From contig PLMU01000007.1 in NCBI GenBank assembly GCA_003142595.1, forward strand, positions 312,417 through 376,416: 64,000 bases of DNA. Direction: 5' to 3'. This document shows positions 44,930 through 55,191 of this stretch, piece by piece (the stretch's first letter is position 1; the number at the start of each line of letters is the position of its first letter). This DNA comes from Phycisphaerales bacterium. GTDB lineage: Bacteria; Planctomycetota; Phycisphaerae; Sedimentisphaerales; UBA12454. The notes under the pieces are model-generated. The model saw only the letters and a program-made list of their open reading frames with translations. It made no database searches and was not told the DNA's origin. Both the position numbers and the translations under genes were made by a program.

Positions 44930-45013
44930 TGAATATGTAAAACTGTAATCTTCTTCTTCCTCCTCCTGCGAGCAGTGGCGTTTCTTCACCGGGCGCAACT
45001 GCTCGTTTTTTTT
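44930..45013 (+). ncRNA. Candidate small RNA with anti-Shine-Dalgarno tract
   Basis: An 84-nt interval in the 400-nt gap between groES and topA. It holds the unpaired pyrimidine run CTTCTTCTTCCTCCTCCT (44950-44967), directly followed by a terminator-like hairpin CGAGCAGT (44969-44976) with ACTGCTCG (44998-45005) and eight T. CCTCCTCC is complementary to Shine-Dalgarno sequences. There is no plus-strand gene for this terminator to serve: both neighbours read the other way. No reading frame with a ribosome-binding site is present. Confidence 0.45.
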
Positions 45014-45023
45014 ATTCCATTTT

Positions 45024-47555
45024 TTAATCGCTTTTGGCAGATTCGATTTCTTTTTTCTTTCCGGCGGATTCGACTTTGCTTTTCTTTACTTTTGCCGGGG
45101 ATTTATCGTCCTGCTTTTCTGAGGATTTATCTGATTTTTCCGGAGATTCGTCCTCCTGCTTAACAGAGGATTTTGCTAATTTCGCAGAACCTTTTTTGAC
45201 CCTGCCAAGCAGTTCATCGGCTTTTTCAAAACTCTTCGGAGGCCAAATACCTTTGGCCTGAAGATCCTTCAATTCATCCATTTTCTTGAAACTTACTATT
45301 GTCCTGCACCGTGGAAATTTATTACAGCCCAGGAAAGGACCCTTTTTGCTCTGTCTGATAACAAGCTCGCCCTTTTCACATTTATAACATTTTATGCCCG
45401 TCGGCTCTGCCGGCGGCTTAGGCGGAAGAATATTGCCAGCCTTGTCAATACGCATAGTCGTCTTGCAATTCGGATAATCCGAGCAGCCCAAAAACTCACC
45501 GAACCTGCTCCGCTTTTTCACCATAGGCTTGCCGCACTTTGTACATTTAAATTCGGTTACTTCATCTACCATCATTTTTCCGCTTCTGTCGCAGGGGCCG
45601 GAAAATTTACAATCCGGATAAGTCGAACAACTTAAAAATTTGCCGTTCCTGCCAAACCTGTAAACCAGCGGCTTGCCGCATTTCGGGCAGGTATATTCGC
45701 TCGGAGTAGTCTCGGCCTTTGCGTGCTCCATCTCCTTGCCGGCAATTTCAAGGTCCTTTTTGAACGGACCATAAAATTCGCTTAGAACCTTGACCCAGTC
45801 AAGATGCTGCTCTTCAATCTTGTCGAGCTGCTCCTCCATATGCCGTGTAAAAGCCATATCCATAATTTTGGGGAAAAATTCGCTGAGCTTGTCGGTAACA
45901 ACTTCGCCAACATCGGTAGTATGAAACTGCCTGTCTAACTGCTCAACATATCCTCTGTCCTGGATAGTGCTGATAATCGAGGCGTAAGTGCTCGGCCTGC
46001 CGATTCCTTCTTTTTCAAGAGCCTTTACAAGAGACGCCTCATTGAAACGAGCCGGCGGCTTTGTGAAATGCTGGTCGGCCTTTATATCGATAGCCGCGAC
46101 TTTATCGTTCTGATTCAATTGCGGCAATTGCTGCTCTGCTGAACCTGTCTGCCAAATCTTTGTAAAGCCATCGAAGACAAGCACCCTGCCCTGCGCCTTA
46201 TAGCAGCATTTGCCCACGGCTGTATCGGCTGCAATTTCGAGCGTTGTCGTATTCCACTGGGCAGCGGACATCTGCGAAGAGACAAACCTGCGCCAAATAA
46301 GGTCGTAAAGTTTATACAACTCATCGCTGAGCAAATCCCTTATCTGCCCGGGAACAATATCAACATCTGTCGGCCTGATTGCTTCGTGAGCCTGCTGCGC
46401 GTTTTTGCCTGAGGCATAATAATTCGGTTTTTCAGGTAAATACTTTTCGCCGATGTTGCCGGCAATATATCTTCTTGAATCGTTAATCGCTTCCGGCGCA
46501 AGATGCGTGCTGTCGGTTCGCATATATGTAATCAAACCCAGCGAACCCATCGAGCCCAGGTCGATACCTTCATATAACTGCTGCGCGACCCGCATCGTTC
46601 GCTTTGTCGCAAAGCCGAGCCGGTTGGCCGCCGATTGCTGAAGCGTCGATGTAATAAATGGAGGAGCAGGCCGTGAAGTTGAACTTTTAACCTGAATATT
46701 GCTGATAATAAACTGGGCATCTTTAAGAGCCTGATAAATCTTTTGTGACTCCTGCTGGTTGTCTGCAGAAAAAGTTTTGCCGTTAACTGTAGAAAGCTCT
46801 GCCATAAACGCACTGCGGGCGGCAAGCCAATCGTTTTGCTGAGCAATCGTCGGGCCTTTGTCTTTTTCATCTTTGGTCTGTATCAACTGCTGCCATTGTT
46901 TTGAGTATTCCGATTGTTTGTCAATCTTATTGGTGAAAATGGCAGGTATGAGCCAGTATTCGACGGGCTTAAACGCGCGTATTTCTCTTTCGCGATCGAC
47001 AACCATTTTAACCGCGACCGACTGAACGCGACCGGCCGAGAGTCCCATTGCGACTTTTTTCCAAAGCAGCGGACTGATTTTATAACCGACAATCCGGTCG
47101 AGGATTCTTCTTGCCTGCTGAGCCATCACCTTGTCCATATCGATTTTGCCGGGATTTGCGAAAGCCTGCTCGATTGCTTTTTTTGTTATTTCGTTAAAAA
47201 TCACACGATATGTGTCATCGTCCGGCACACCAAGCACCTCTGACAGATGCCAGGCAATCGCCTCGCCCTCTCTATCAAGGTCTGTCGCCAGATATAATTT
47301 TTTGCAGTTCTTCGCCTCGGCCTTTAAAGTGCCGACGAGTTTTCTTCTGCCGGCCGTAATTTCATAAGTCGGCTCGAAATTATTTTCAATATCGACGCTC
47401 AAACCTTTGGATGGCAGATCCCTGACGTGCCCCATCGATGCATAGACTTTGAAATCATCGCCGAGATATTTGTTGATGGTCTTGGCCTTGGCGGGGGATT
47501 CTACAATAACAAGATTTTTTCCTGACGAATTTTTAGAACGGGTCTTTTTTGCCAT
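45024..47555 (-). CDS. topA: DNA topoisomerase I with three zinc-ribbon repeats
   Basis: Relaxes negative supercoils. The 843 residues from ATG 47555 (MAKKTRSK) show the TOPRIM domain (LVIVESPAKAKTI, ATDLDREGEAIAWHL), the active-site tyrosine in LGLITYMRTDS and three C-terminal zinc ribbons (YTCPKCGKPL, FKCTKCGKPM, IKCYKCEKGE). The last 90 residues are a Lys/Ser/Glu/Asp-rich tail. An ATG at 47594 would add 13 residues and lacks a ribosome-binding site. Confidence 0.95.
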   Translation of the reverse strand: MAKKTRSKNSSGKNLVIVESPAKAKTINKYLGDDFKVYASMGHVRDLPSKGLSVDIENNFEPTYEITAGRRKLVGTLKAEAKNCKKLYLATDLDREGEAIAWHLSEVLGVPDDDTYRVIFNEITKKAIEQAFANPGKIDMDKVMAQQARRILDRIVGYKISPLLWKKVAMGLSAGRVQSVAVKMVVDREREIRAFKPVEYWLIPAIFTNKIDKQSEYSKQWQQLIQTKDEKDKGPTIAQQNDWLAARSAFMAELSTVNGKTFSADNQQESQKIYQALKDAQFIISNIQVKSSTSRPAPPFITSTLQQSAANRLGFATKRTMRVAQQLYEGIDLGSMGSLGLITYMRTDSTHLAPEAINDSRRYIAGNIGEKYLPEKPNYYASGKNAQQAHEAIRPTDVDIVPGQIRDLLSDELYKLYDLIWRRFVSSQMSAAQWNTTTLEIAADTAVGKCCYKAQGRVLVFDGFTKIWQTGSAEQQLPQLNQNDKVAAIDIKADQHFTKPPARFNEASLVKALEKEGIGRPSTYASIISTIQDRGYVEQLDRQFHTTDVGEVVTDKLSEFFPKIMDMAFTRHMEEQLDKIEEQHLDWVKVLSEFYGPFKKDLEIAGKEMEHAKAETTPSEYTCPKCGKPLVYRFGRNGKFLSCSTYPDCKFSGPCDRSGKMMVDEVTEFKCTKCGKPMVKKRSRFGEFLGCSDYPNCKTTMRIDKAGNILPPKPPAEPTGIKCYKCEKGELVIRQSKKGPFLGCNKFPRCRTIVSFKKMDELKDLQAKGIWPPKSFEKADELLGRVKKGSAKLAKSSVKQEDESPEKSDKSSEKQDDKSPAKVKKSKVESAGKKKEIESAKSD

Positions 47556-47715
47556 AAGATAAGGACAAATACATACCAAAACCGATATTGTCAAGGAAAA
47601 ACGATTTTTTATACCGGACGTTGCCCCAGACAGACAATTTATTACCCTATTTTTGAACGCAACTTACGCCGCGAACGTAGTATACATAGATAGGATATAG
47701 TTAGGAGGGTTAAAA

Positions 47716-47931
47716 ATGAATATTAGAAACGACATAAGACTAATAGACCATAAAATACATCTGTGGGAACATAACTTAGCATTGTCATCTGAAAGACTTA
47801 TGCATCAGGAGGCATTTTGGCCGATTGCCGTTGTGGCAATAATACTTTTAGGGCTGATTTTGTTAAGCCATTTTGCCGGGAACACAGTACCGCCGAGGAT
47901 GTATCCGGGCCCATTTGGTCCGATGTATTAA
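47716..47931 (+). CDS. Small single-span membrane protein
   Basis: 71 residues, not recognised. A charged N-terminal part (MNIRNDIRLIDHKIHLWEHN) is followed by one membrane helix (FWPIAVVAIILLGLILLSHF, about 44-63) and a Pro/Gly-rich tail ending GPFGPMY. GGAGG lies 7 nt before the ATG, a strong site that supports translation. It stands between topA and rdgB and has no obvious operon partner. Confidence 0.7.
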   Translation: MNIRNDIRLIDHKIHLWEHNLALSSERLMHQEAFWPIAVVAIILLGLILLSHFAGNTVPPRMYPGPFGPMY

Positions 47932-47936
47932 ACCGA

Positions 47937-48554
47937 TTAATGCTTATAGTTTTTTATAAGCGTTTGAAAAATGGGGGCAAATGATCGAATGGCATTTCCG
48001 CGATGAGAAATGCCATTTTTTTCTTCAGTCCCCAATTGCGCAACTGTCTTATTTAAAGCCGGCACAAAAAAAACCGGGTCATATCCAAAACCATTGCTGC
48101 CAGCTTCTTTATCAGCGATTATTCCTTCAAGTTTTCCTTCTGTTTCAATCAAGACTTTTTCAGGACTTGCTAAACACAGACAGCAGACAAATCTGGCTGT
48201 TCTTTTTTCTTTTGGAACATTCTTGAGCAGGTCTAAAAGCTTTGCCATATTTTTATGGTCGAGAAGTTTCCTGTCCTTCTCCTTTTCCCCGCTAAAGCGC
48301 GCCGATTTTACTCCGGGCTGTCCGCCAATCGCATCGACAACTAAACCGGAATCATCAGCTAAAGTCCAAAGGCCTGTTTGTTTTGTGTAGCCGAGAGCTT
48401 TTTTGCGTGCGTTCTCGGCAAAAGTTTTGCCGTCCTCTTCTACTTCTTTTATGTTGGGAAATTCAGCAAGACTTTGCCATTCAATATCGAAATCCAGCAT
48501 TTCTGATATTTCTTTCAGTTTGCCCGGATTTGTTGTCGCTACCAGAATTTTCAT
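47937..48554 (-). CDS. rdgB: XTP/dITP diphosphatase (RdgB/HAM1)
   Basis: Removes non-canonical purine triphosphates. The 205 residues begin KILVATTNPGKLKEISEML, with ADDSGLVVDAIGGQPGVKSARFSGE and GFGYDPVFF, all HAM1 signatures. Its start overlaps the stop of argF by 4 nt, so it is translated at the end of the arginine operon. Confidence 0.95.
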   Translation of the reverse strand: MKILVATTNPGKLKEISEMLDFDIEWQSLAEFPNIKEVEEDGKTFAENARKKALGYTKQTGLWTLADDSGLVVDAIGGQPGVKSARFSGEKEKDRKLLDHKNMAKLLDLLKNVPKEKRTARFVCCLCLASPEKVLIETEGKLEGIIADKEAGSNGFGYDPVFFVPALNKTVAQLGTEEKNGISHRGNAIRSFAPIFQTLIKNYKH

Positions 48555-49458
48555 TGGCTCAGGAGTTTTTTCAATAATGCCCGCTGGAAGTGCAGACGGT
48601 TTTCGGCCTCATCAAAAACGATTGAATTTGCCGATTCCATAGCCTCCTCGGTTATTTCGTAGCCGCGATAAGCAGGCAGACAATGCATTATTTTTGCCTT
48701 TGGCGCCTCGCTAAGCAATTTTGAATCGACGGCAAAGCCCTGAAAATCTGCGACCCTCTTTGTCTTTTCGTCTTCCTGGCCCATACTTACCCAGGTATCG
48801 GTGTAAATCACATCAGCGCCTTTTACGGCATCGTGAGGATTATTAATCTGAGTTGTTGTGCCGGCGGCTATCTTGTTTGTGCCGTCAATCGATTCTTTGT
48901 CGAGCTGGTAACCTTTCGGCGAAGCAATCACAATTTTCATACCTAACTTTGCGCAGCCATAGGCCAGCGAACGCGCAACATTATTGCCGTCGCCGATATA
49001 AGCGATTTTAATTCCTGCCAGTTTTCCAAAATGTTCGCGAATCGTCATAATATCCGCCATCGCCTGGCACGGATGTGACCAGTCGGTCAGCGCGTTTATC
49101 ACGGGAATCTCGGCGAATTTCGCAAGCTCAATAACCGTTTCGTGTGCGAATGTTCGTGCCATAATACCATTGGCGTAACGGTCCAGAACACGGGCCATAT
49201 CTTTTATCGGCTCACGTTTGCCGATGCCGCCGATATCTTCAGGTTTGACATAAATAGGATGTCCGCCGAGCTGTGCCATCGCAATCTGAAAGCTCATCCG
49301 CGTCCGCAGAGATGGCTTTTCAAAAAGCATAACCAGACTCTTGCCGACAAGACAAAGGTCGCGGTTGCCCTTCTTGTAGTATTTTTTGAGCTTGTCGCTC
49401 AAATCGAGCAATTCGAGAAGCTCATCGGCCGTGCAGCTGCTTACAGATAAGAAATCTT

Positions 49459-49462
<4 letters not shown>
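48551..49462 (-). CDS. argF: Ornithine carbamoyltransferase
   Basis: Makes citrulline from ornithine and carbamoyl phosphate. The 303 residues carry FEKPSLRTRMSF (carbamoyl-phosphate loop), DRYANGIMAR, HPCQAMADI, GDGNNVARSL and MHCLPAYRGYEI (HCLP motif). It overlaps argD by 4 nt and rdgB by 4 nt. Confidence 0.96.
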
Positions 49463-50643
<1,181 letters not shown>

Positions 50644-50662
50644 TTTTTATTCTTCTTTATCC

Positions 50663-51538
50663 TTATTTAATTATCTGTGTTCCAATACCTTCTTCGGTAT
50701 ATATTTCCAGCAGCAGAGAGTGGCGGATTCTTCCGTCGATTATATGAGCCTTCTTTGCACCGCCATCGAGGGCGATAAGGCAGGCCTCGACTTTCGGCAG
50801 CATACCTTCGGTTATAATGCCCGATTCAATCATCTGCTTTATTTCCGTTTCGGTCGCGCTTGATATATTGCTTTCCGGGTCGTTCACATCCTTGAGGATG
50901 CCGTTAGTATCGCTTACCGAGACAAATTTTTCCGCATCAACAGCCGCGGCAACTCTGCCCGCTGCGGTGTCGGCATTGACGTTGAGCTTTCCGCCGCCCC
51001 GGTCGATTGCGACAGGTGCGATTACCGGAATCGTTTCGCTTGCGCAGAGGTTCTTCAGCAATTGACTGTTTACGTTCTTGACTTCGCCGACAAGGCCGAG
51101 GTCGATTTTTCTGCCCTGCGAATCGGTCATCCGCAGCGGCTCAGCGAAAAGAACGCAGCTGCTTAACGAATGCAGTCCCATCGCTTCGCACCCCAGCTGC
51201 TTTATCGTCTCGCAGATGGAGGCGTTTATATCGTGTATCAGGACGTGCTCTACGATAGCCATAGTCCGCTCGTCGGTATATCGTCTTCCGTTGACCCACT
51301 GCGGCTCAAGGCCTGACTCGTTCATAGCCTTTGTTATAGCCTTGCCTCCGCCGTGGACCAGAACAGGTCTAATGCCGACGGTAGCCATAAAGACTACGTC
51401 AGCCAGGAGCTTCTTCTGATACTCAGGCTCGTCAATAACGCTTCCGCCGAGCTTGACGACAACAATTTTGCCGCGAAACTGACGGATATACTCCATCGCG
51501 TCAACCAGTGCCTTTGCCTTTTCAATCGCCTTTTTCAA
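50663..51538 (-). CDS. argB: Acetylglutamate kinase
   Basis: Second step of arginine synthesis. The 291 residues include VVVKLGGSVID (ATP loop), VLVHGGGKAIT, VNGRRYTDE, NVNADTAAGRVAAA and GMLPKVEACLIAL. The N-terminal helix before the kinase fold is the arginine-sensitive type. The start is a TTG at 51538 with GGAG 7 nt upstream. First gene of the argB-argD-argF-rdgB operon. Confidence 0.95.
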   Translation of the reverse strand: MKKAIEKAKALVDAMEYIRQFRGKIVVVKLGGSVIDEPEYQKKLLADVVFMATVGIRPVLVHGGGKAITKAMNESGLEPQWVNGRRYTDERTMAIVEHVLIHDINASICETIKQLGCEAMGLHSLSSCVLFAEPLRMTDSQGRKIDLGLVGEVKNVNSQLLKNLCASETIPVIAPVAIDRGGGKLNVNADTAAGRVAAAVDAEKFVSVSDTNGILKDVNDPESNISSATETEIKQMIESGIITEGMLPKVEACLIALDGGAKKAHIIDGRIRHSLLLEIYTEEGIGTQIIK

Positions 51539-51653
51539 CTTGTTTCTCCGTAAAATTACCTATTCTGGAAACGAGTAATTATATATATTTTAATCCGAGG
51601 GGGTCAAGAAAGATTTGCCTTTTTATCGGTCTTTTTACTTAAAATGCTCCGAA

Positions 51654-51725
51654 AGCCAACGATCGGATTCGAACCGATAACCCCCGGTTTACAAAACCGG
51701 AGCTCCACCGTTGAGCTACGTTGGC
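51654..51725 (-). tRNA. tRNA-Thr (anticodon UGU)
   Basis: A 72-nt cloverleaf read on the minus strand: acceptor GCCAACG/CGTTGGC with discriminator T, D-stem GCTC/GAGC, anticodon stem CCGGT/ACCGG with loop TTTGTAA (anticodon TGT) and T-arm ATCGG-TTCGAAT-CCGAT. CCA is not encoded. Confidence 0.96.
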
Positions 51726-51791
51726 GATAAGAAAGAATTAGTTTACAGAATATCCCTGTATTTTTCAAGTAAAAATACGCCGGGGAGTCTA

Positions 51792-53189
51792 TCAAAATTC
51801 AAATACGTCGCCGGGTGAAGGAATATGGACGTTTTGCATGCCCGCTTCGCGCAGCTTTGTACTGAAAAACTCAAGGGCGTTCTGTTCGCCGTGGACGCAG
51901 AAAGCGTGCTCAATGTGCGAGGCTCCGCACTTATCGAAATAGTCGAGCATCTCGAATTCGTCAGCATGGGCGCTCAAAGCGGCGATTTCCTCAACGCCGG
52001 CCCTGAGCGGCTGGACAGTACCGAAAATTTTGACCAGCTTCTGGTGCTCGGCAATCCGACGGCCAAGAGTATTTTCAGCCATATAGCCGACAACCAAAAT
52101 GATATTCCTGGGGTCTTCGATATTGTTCCTGAGGTGATGAAGTATCCTGCCGGCTTCGCACATTCCCGACGCTGAAATAATAATCATCGGGCCGGACATA
52201 TCGTTCAATGTCCGGGACTCCTCGACACTTTCGGTATATCGCAGCTTTTCAAAGTCGAAAGGCTCGTGGCCGTCAATCAAAAACTCCAGCGCGGCCGCGT
52301 CCCAGCACTCCTTATGCTTTCTATAAACTTCGGTTGCTGCGCTGGACAGGGGCGAATCGACAAAAATCGGAAGCGTGCGAAGCTGGCCTTCGCTGTGCAG
52401 TTTATTGAGCAGATAAACAATATATTGCGTTCTGCCAATGCTAAAGGCGGGGATAATCAGCTTGCCTCTGGTTTGGAAAATTTTATCGACAACTGCCTTG
52501 AGAGCGGCCTTGGCATCCGCGGCGGGCGGGTGCTTGCGGTCGCCATAAGTGCTTTCGGTAATTAAATAATCAATATCCTTTATAACGACAGGGTCTTGCA
52601 AAATAGGAATGTCTCGTCTGCCGATGTCGCCGGTGAAGACAATCTTTTTTGCGCCAGTGCCGTTTTCTTTGTAATTTATCTCCACAAACGCCGAGCCTAA
52701 AATATGGCCTGCGTCGTGGAAGCAAACCTCGACATTATCAAAAATTTTAAACGGTTTCGAATACGGAATCGGCACAAGATGCTTTGACGCAATATCGGCG
52801 TCCTCAACTGTATAAAGCGGCTCGAAAGGAGCTTTGCCCTGACTGATGCGCTTTTTATTGATATATTCAACATCGTGAACCTGGATGCGGGCGCAATCCT
52901 GAAACATTACGTCGCACAGGTCGGCGGTCGCTTCGGTGCAGAAGATTTTGCCTTTGTAGCCTCTTTTAACGAGCGTCGGAATATTGCCGCTGTGGTCCAT
53001 ATGGGCGTGCGAAAGCAGCATTACGTCGATTTTGGCCGGGTCAAACTGGAAATTGCGGTTCTTTTCGAACGCTTCTTTTCTTCTGCCCTGAAACAACCCG
53101 CAGTCGAGCAGAATGTTTTTACCGTTGATTGTAACTATGTGAGCCGAGCCGGTTACTTCCCGTGCAGCCCCGTGAAATGTAATTTTCAT
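51792..53189 (-). CDS. Beta-CASP metallo-beta-lactamase RNase (CPSF/YsH1-like)
   Basis: 465 residues. The MBL core has LLSHAHMDHSGNIP (zinc HxHxDH), FHDAGHILGSA and FTGDIGRRD; the beta-CASP part has ITESTYGDRKH, PAFSIGRTQ, SASGMCEAGR and the C-terminal LSAHADEFEML with the last His at CVHGEQN. These are the features of archaeal aCPSF and bacterial RNA nucleases with the RMMBL domain. Endonuclease or 5'-3' exonuclease action on RNA is expected from the family. Single gene, beside tRNA-Thr. Confidence 0.9.
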   Translation of the reverse strand: MKITFHGAAREVTGSAHIVTINGKNILLDCGLFQGRRKEAFEKNRNFQFDPAKIDVMLLSHAHMDHSGNIPTLVKRGYKGKIFCTEATADLCDVMFQDCARIQVHDVEYINKKRISQGKAPFEPLYTVEDADIASKHLVPIPYSKPFKIFDNVEVCFHDAGHILGSAFVEINYKENGTGAKKIVFTGDIGRRDIPILQDPVVIKDIDYLITESTYGDRKHPPAADAKAALKAVVDKIFQTRGKLIIPAFSIGRTQYIVYLLNKLHSEGQLRTLPIFVDSPLSSAATEVYRKHKECWDAAALEFLIDGHEPFDFEKLRYTESVEESRTLNDMSGPMIIISASGMCEAGRILHHLRNNIEDPRNIILVVGYMAENTLGRRIAEHQKLVKIFGTVQPLRAGVEEIAALSAHADEFEMLDYFDKCGASHIEHAFCVHGEQNALEFFSTKLREAGMQNVHIPSPGDVFEF

Positions 53190-53341
53190 TAATTATCCTT
53201 AAAGCAGATATATGATTATTATAGCAAAAAGGAAGTAAAGAAGCAAGGAGAGAAAAAACACGTCCTTCGGTTACGGTTACGCTGCTCGTTAAGTCTTTCG
53301 TTTTACGGGTTATGTGACTGCTTAGCCCCCATAAATTCTGT

Positions 53342-53369
53342 TTGATAAAGCAATTTTTAAGGGTATAAT
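53342..53369 (+). promoter_or_regulatory. Promoter of the DUF4041/GIY-YIG gene
   Basis: TTGATA (53342-53347), 16 nt, TATAAT (53364-53369), 31 nt before the ATG at 53400, which has AGGAGG 6 nt upstream. Confidence 0.78.
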
Positions 53370-53399
53370 CTACTATGATTTTAAAATAGGAGGACGAGT

Positions 53400-55100
53400 A
53401 TGGCAATACCACTGGTTATTTTGTTGGTCGTAATACTTGCAGTTGTAATATTTCTGCTTTTCTTGCTTTCTTCATCTCAAAAACAAATCTCATCTCTCGA
53501 TGCCGAATTATCTAATCAAAAAACAAAATACCAAGAAGATATTCAAAAATGTGCAAAATATATTTCAGACCTAAAAGCAAAGATTCAAAGTCTTGCTAAA
53601 TGGGCAACGGTTGCAGATGCTGATGCAAAAGCACAAGAAATAATTCAAACAGCTAAAAATATTTTGGATAAGGCAAACTCCTACGCACAACAATTAACAG
53701 CAACTTCACAGCAACAGGTTGATACGCTTTTAACAACGGCTAAAAATGATGCAGATCTTATTATGTTGGAAGCAAAGCAGCAAGTTAAGGTAATAAAAGC
53801 TGAAGCTCAACTGACTCAGGATTCCGTTACTACTCAGGCAAAACAGATTATTGATGCGGCCAATGCCAAAGCAAAAGAAATCGCAGGTGGTGCTTATGAA
53901 ATAATGAAAAATGCCACGCTTTATGAACATACAGCCAAGGCAATGAAAAATATTATCAGAGGATATGGTGATCAATATGTTATTCCTACACATAGTTTAT
54001 TAGACGATTTAGCTGAAGATTTCGGTCATGTTCAGGCCGGTCAAGAGTTGAAAACGGCAAGAGAACATACAAAGGCGATGATTCGAAATAACACAGCAGC
54101 TACATGTGAATATGTAGAAATGAGCCGCCGTGATACGGCCACTAATTTTGTTATCGATGCGTTCAATGGAAAGGTCGATTCTATTCTCTCCAGAGTTAAA
54201 CATGATAATATTGGGACATTAGAACAAGAAATTCGCGATGCTTTTGCAGTTGTTAATTACAATGGAAAAGCGTTTAGGGATGCGAGGATTACCGAGGAAT
54301 ATCTTAATGCGAGGATTAATGAATTGAAGTGGGCAACTATTGCACAAGAACTTAAATTACAGGAACGTGAAGAACAAAGACGCATTAAAGAACAGATGCG
54401 TGAAGAGGAAAAGGCTCGTCGAGAATATGAACAAGCTATGCTTGATGCAGCAAAAGAACAAGAAATGTTGCGAAAGGCAATGGATAAAGCTCAACAACAG
54501 ATCGAACAAGCCACTTCTGAACAAAAGGTACAATATGAAAAGCAACTTCAAGAACTTTCAGAAAAGCTTAAGGAGGCGGAAGAACGAAATCAGCGTGCTT
54601 TATCTATGGCCCAACAAACAAAACGAGGTCATGTCTATATTATTTCGAATATAGGTTCGTTCGGGGAAGATGTATATAAAATCGGGTTGACGCGTAGATT
54701 GGAGCCACAGGATAGAGTAGATGAACTCGGAGATTCAAGTGTACCTTTTGAATTTGATGTTCATGCACTGATTTTTAGTGAAGATGCTCCAGCATTAGAA
54801 CACCAGTTGCATAGACATTTTGTAATGATGCAAATGAACAAAGTAAATCATCGTAAGGAATTTTTCAGAGTTGATCTTAAACACATTCGTGAAGAAGTTG
54901 AAAAATTTGGCCTTACCGTGAAATGGACTATGATGGCGGAAGCGAAAGAATATCATGAAAGTCTTTCCATTGAAAAGGCCATTAAAGAGACTCCGGCTTT
55001 GCGTGAATCATGGCTCAAACGACAACTTGAACTTGAGCCTATTGGTAGCGAGATTCCAGATGAAGACATATTAACTTCAGATGTACCTACTACAACTTAA
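53400..55100 (+). CDS. DUF4041 protein with C-terminal GIY-YIG (T5orf172) domain
   Basis: 566 residues. One N-terminal membrane helix (about 3-24) and a coiled coil (about 28-180) lead to the DUF4041 region (about 195-310, with AFNGKVDSILSRVKHDN and NYNGKAFRDARITEEYLNARI), then a charged coiled coil (about 315-400) and a T5orf172-type GIY-YIG nuclease domain (about 405-500: RGHVYIISNIGSFGEDVYKIG, LEHQLHRHF, REFF-like KEFFRV). Codon use is richer in A/T than neighbours, which suggests transfer. DUF4041/T5orf172 proteins are common on phages and mobile DNA; a defence role is inference. Confidence 0.85.
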   Translation: MAIPLVILLVVILAVVIFLLFLLSSSQKQISSLDAELSNQKTKYQEDIQKCAKYISDLKAKIQSLAKWATVADADAKAQEIIQTAKNILDKANSYAQQLTATSQQQVDTLLTTAKNDADLIMLEAKQQVKVIKAEAQLTQDSVTTQAKQIIDAANAKAKEIAGGAYEIMKNATLYEHTAKAMKNIIRGYGDQYVIPTHSLLDDLAEDFGHVQAGQELKTAREHTKAMIRNNTAATCEYVEMSRRDTATNFVIDAFNGKVDSILSRVKHDNIGTLEQEIRDAFAVVNYNGKAFRDARITEEYLNARINELKWATIAQELKLQEREEQRRIKEQMREEEKARREYEQAMLDAAKEQEMLRKAMDKAQQQIEQATSEQKVQYEKQLQELSEKLKEAEERNQRALSMAQQTKRGHVYIISNIGSFGEDVYKIGLTRRLEPQDRVDELGDSSVPFEFDVHALIFSEDAPALEHQLHRHFVMMQMNKVNHRKEFFRVDLKHIREEVEKFGLTVKWTMMAEAKEYHESLSIEKAIKETPALRESWLKRQLELEPIGSEIPDEDILTSDVPTTT

Positions 55101-55156
55101 AAATGGAAGAATTAAAGGGGATAGAAAAAAATGAATCTGATGGAATGGTTTTAGGT

Positions 55157-55191
55157 AAAATTAAAAAAACGAACCCTGTTTTTTTAATTTT
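55157..55191. terminator. Two-way terminator between the DUF4041 and MFS genes
   Basis: A perfect 14-bp stem, AAAATTAAAAAAAC (55157-55170) with GTTTTTTTAATTTT (55178-55191), loop GAACCCT. It has T-runs in both directions and overlaps the last codons of the MFS gene. Confidence 0.7.

Noticed and set aside
47937-47965. GCTTATA/TATAAGC hairpin at the rdgB 3' end as a terminator
   Set aside because: There is no T-run after the stem on either strand and it lies in coding sequence.
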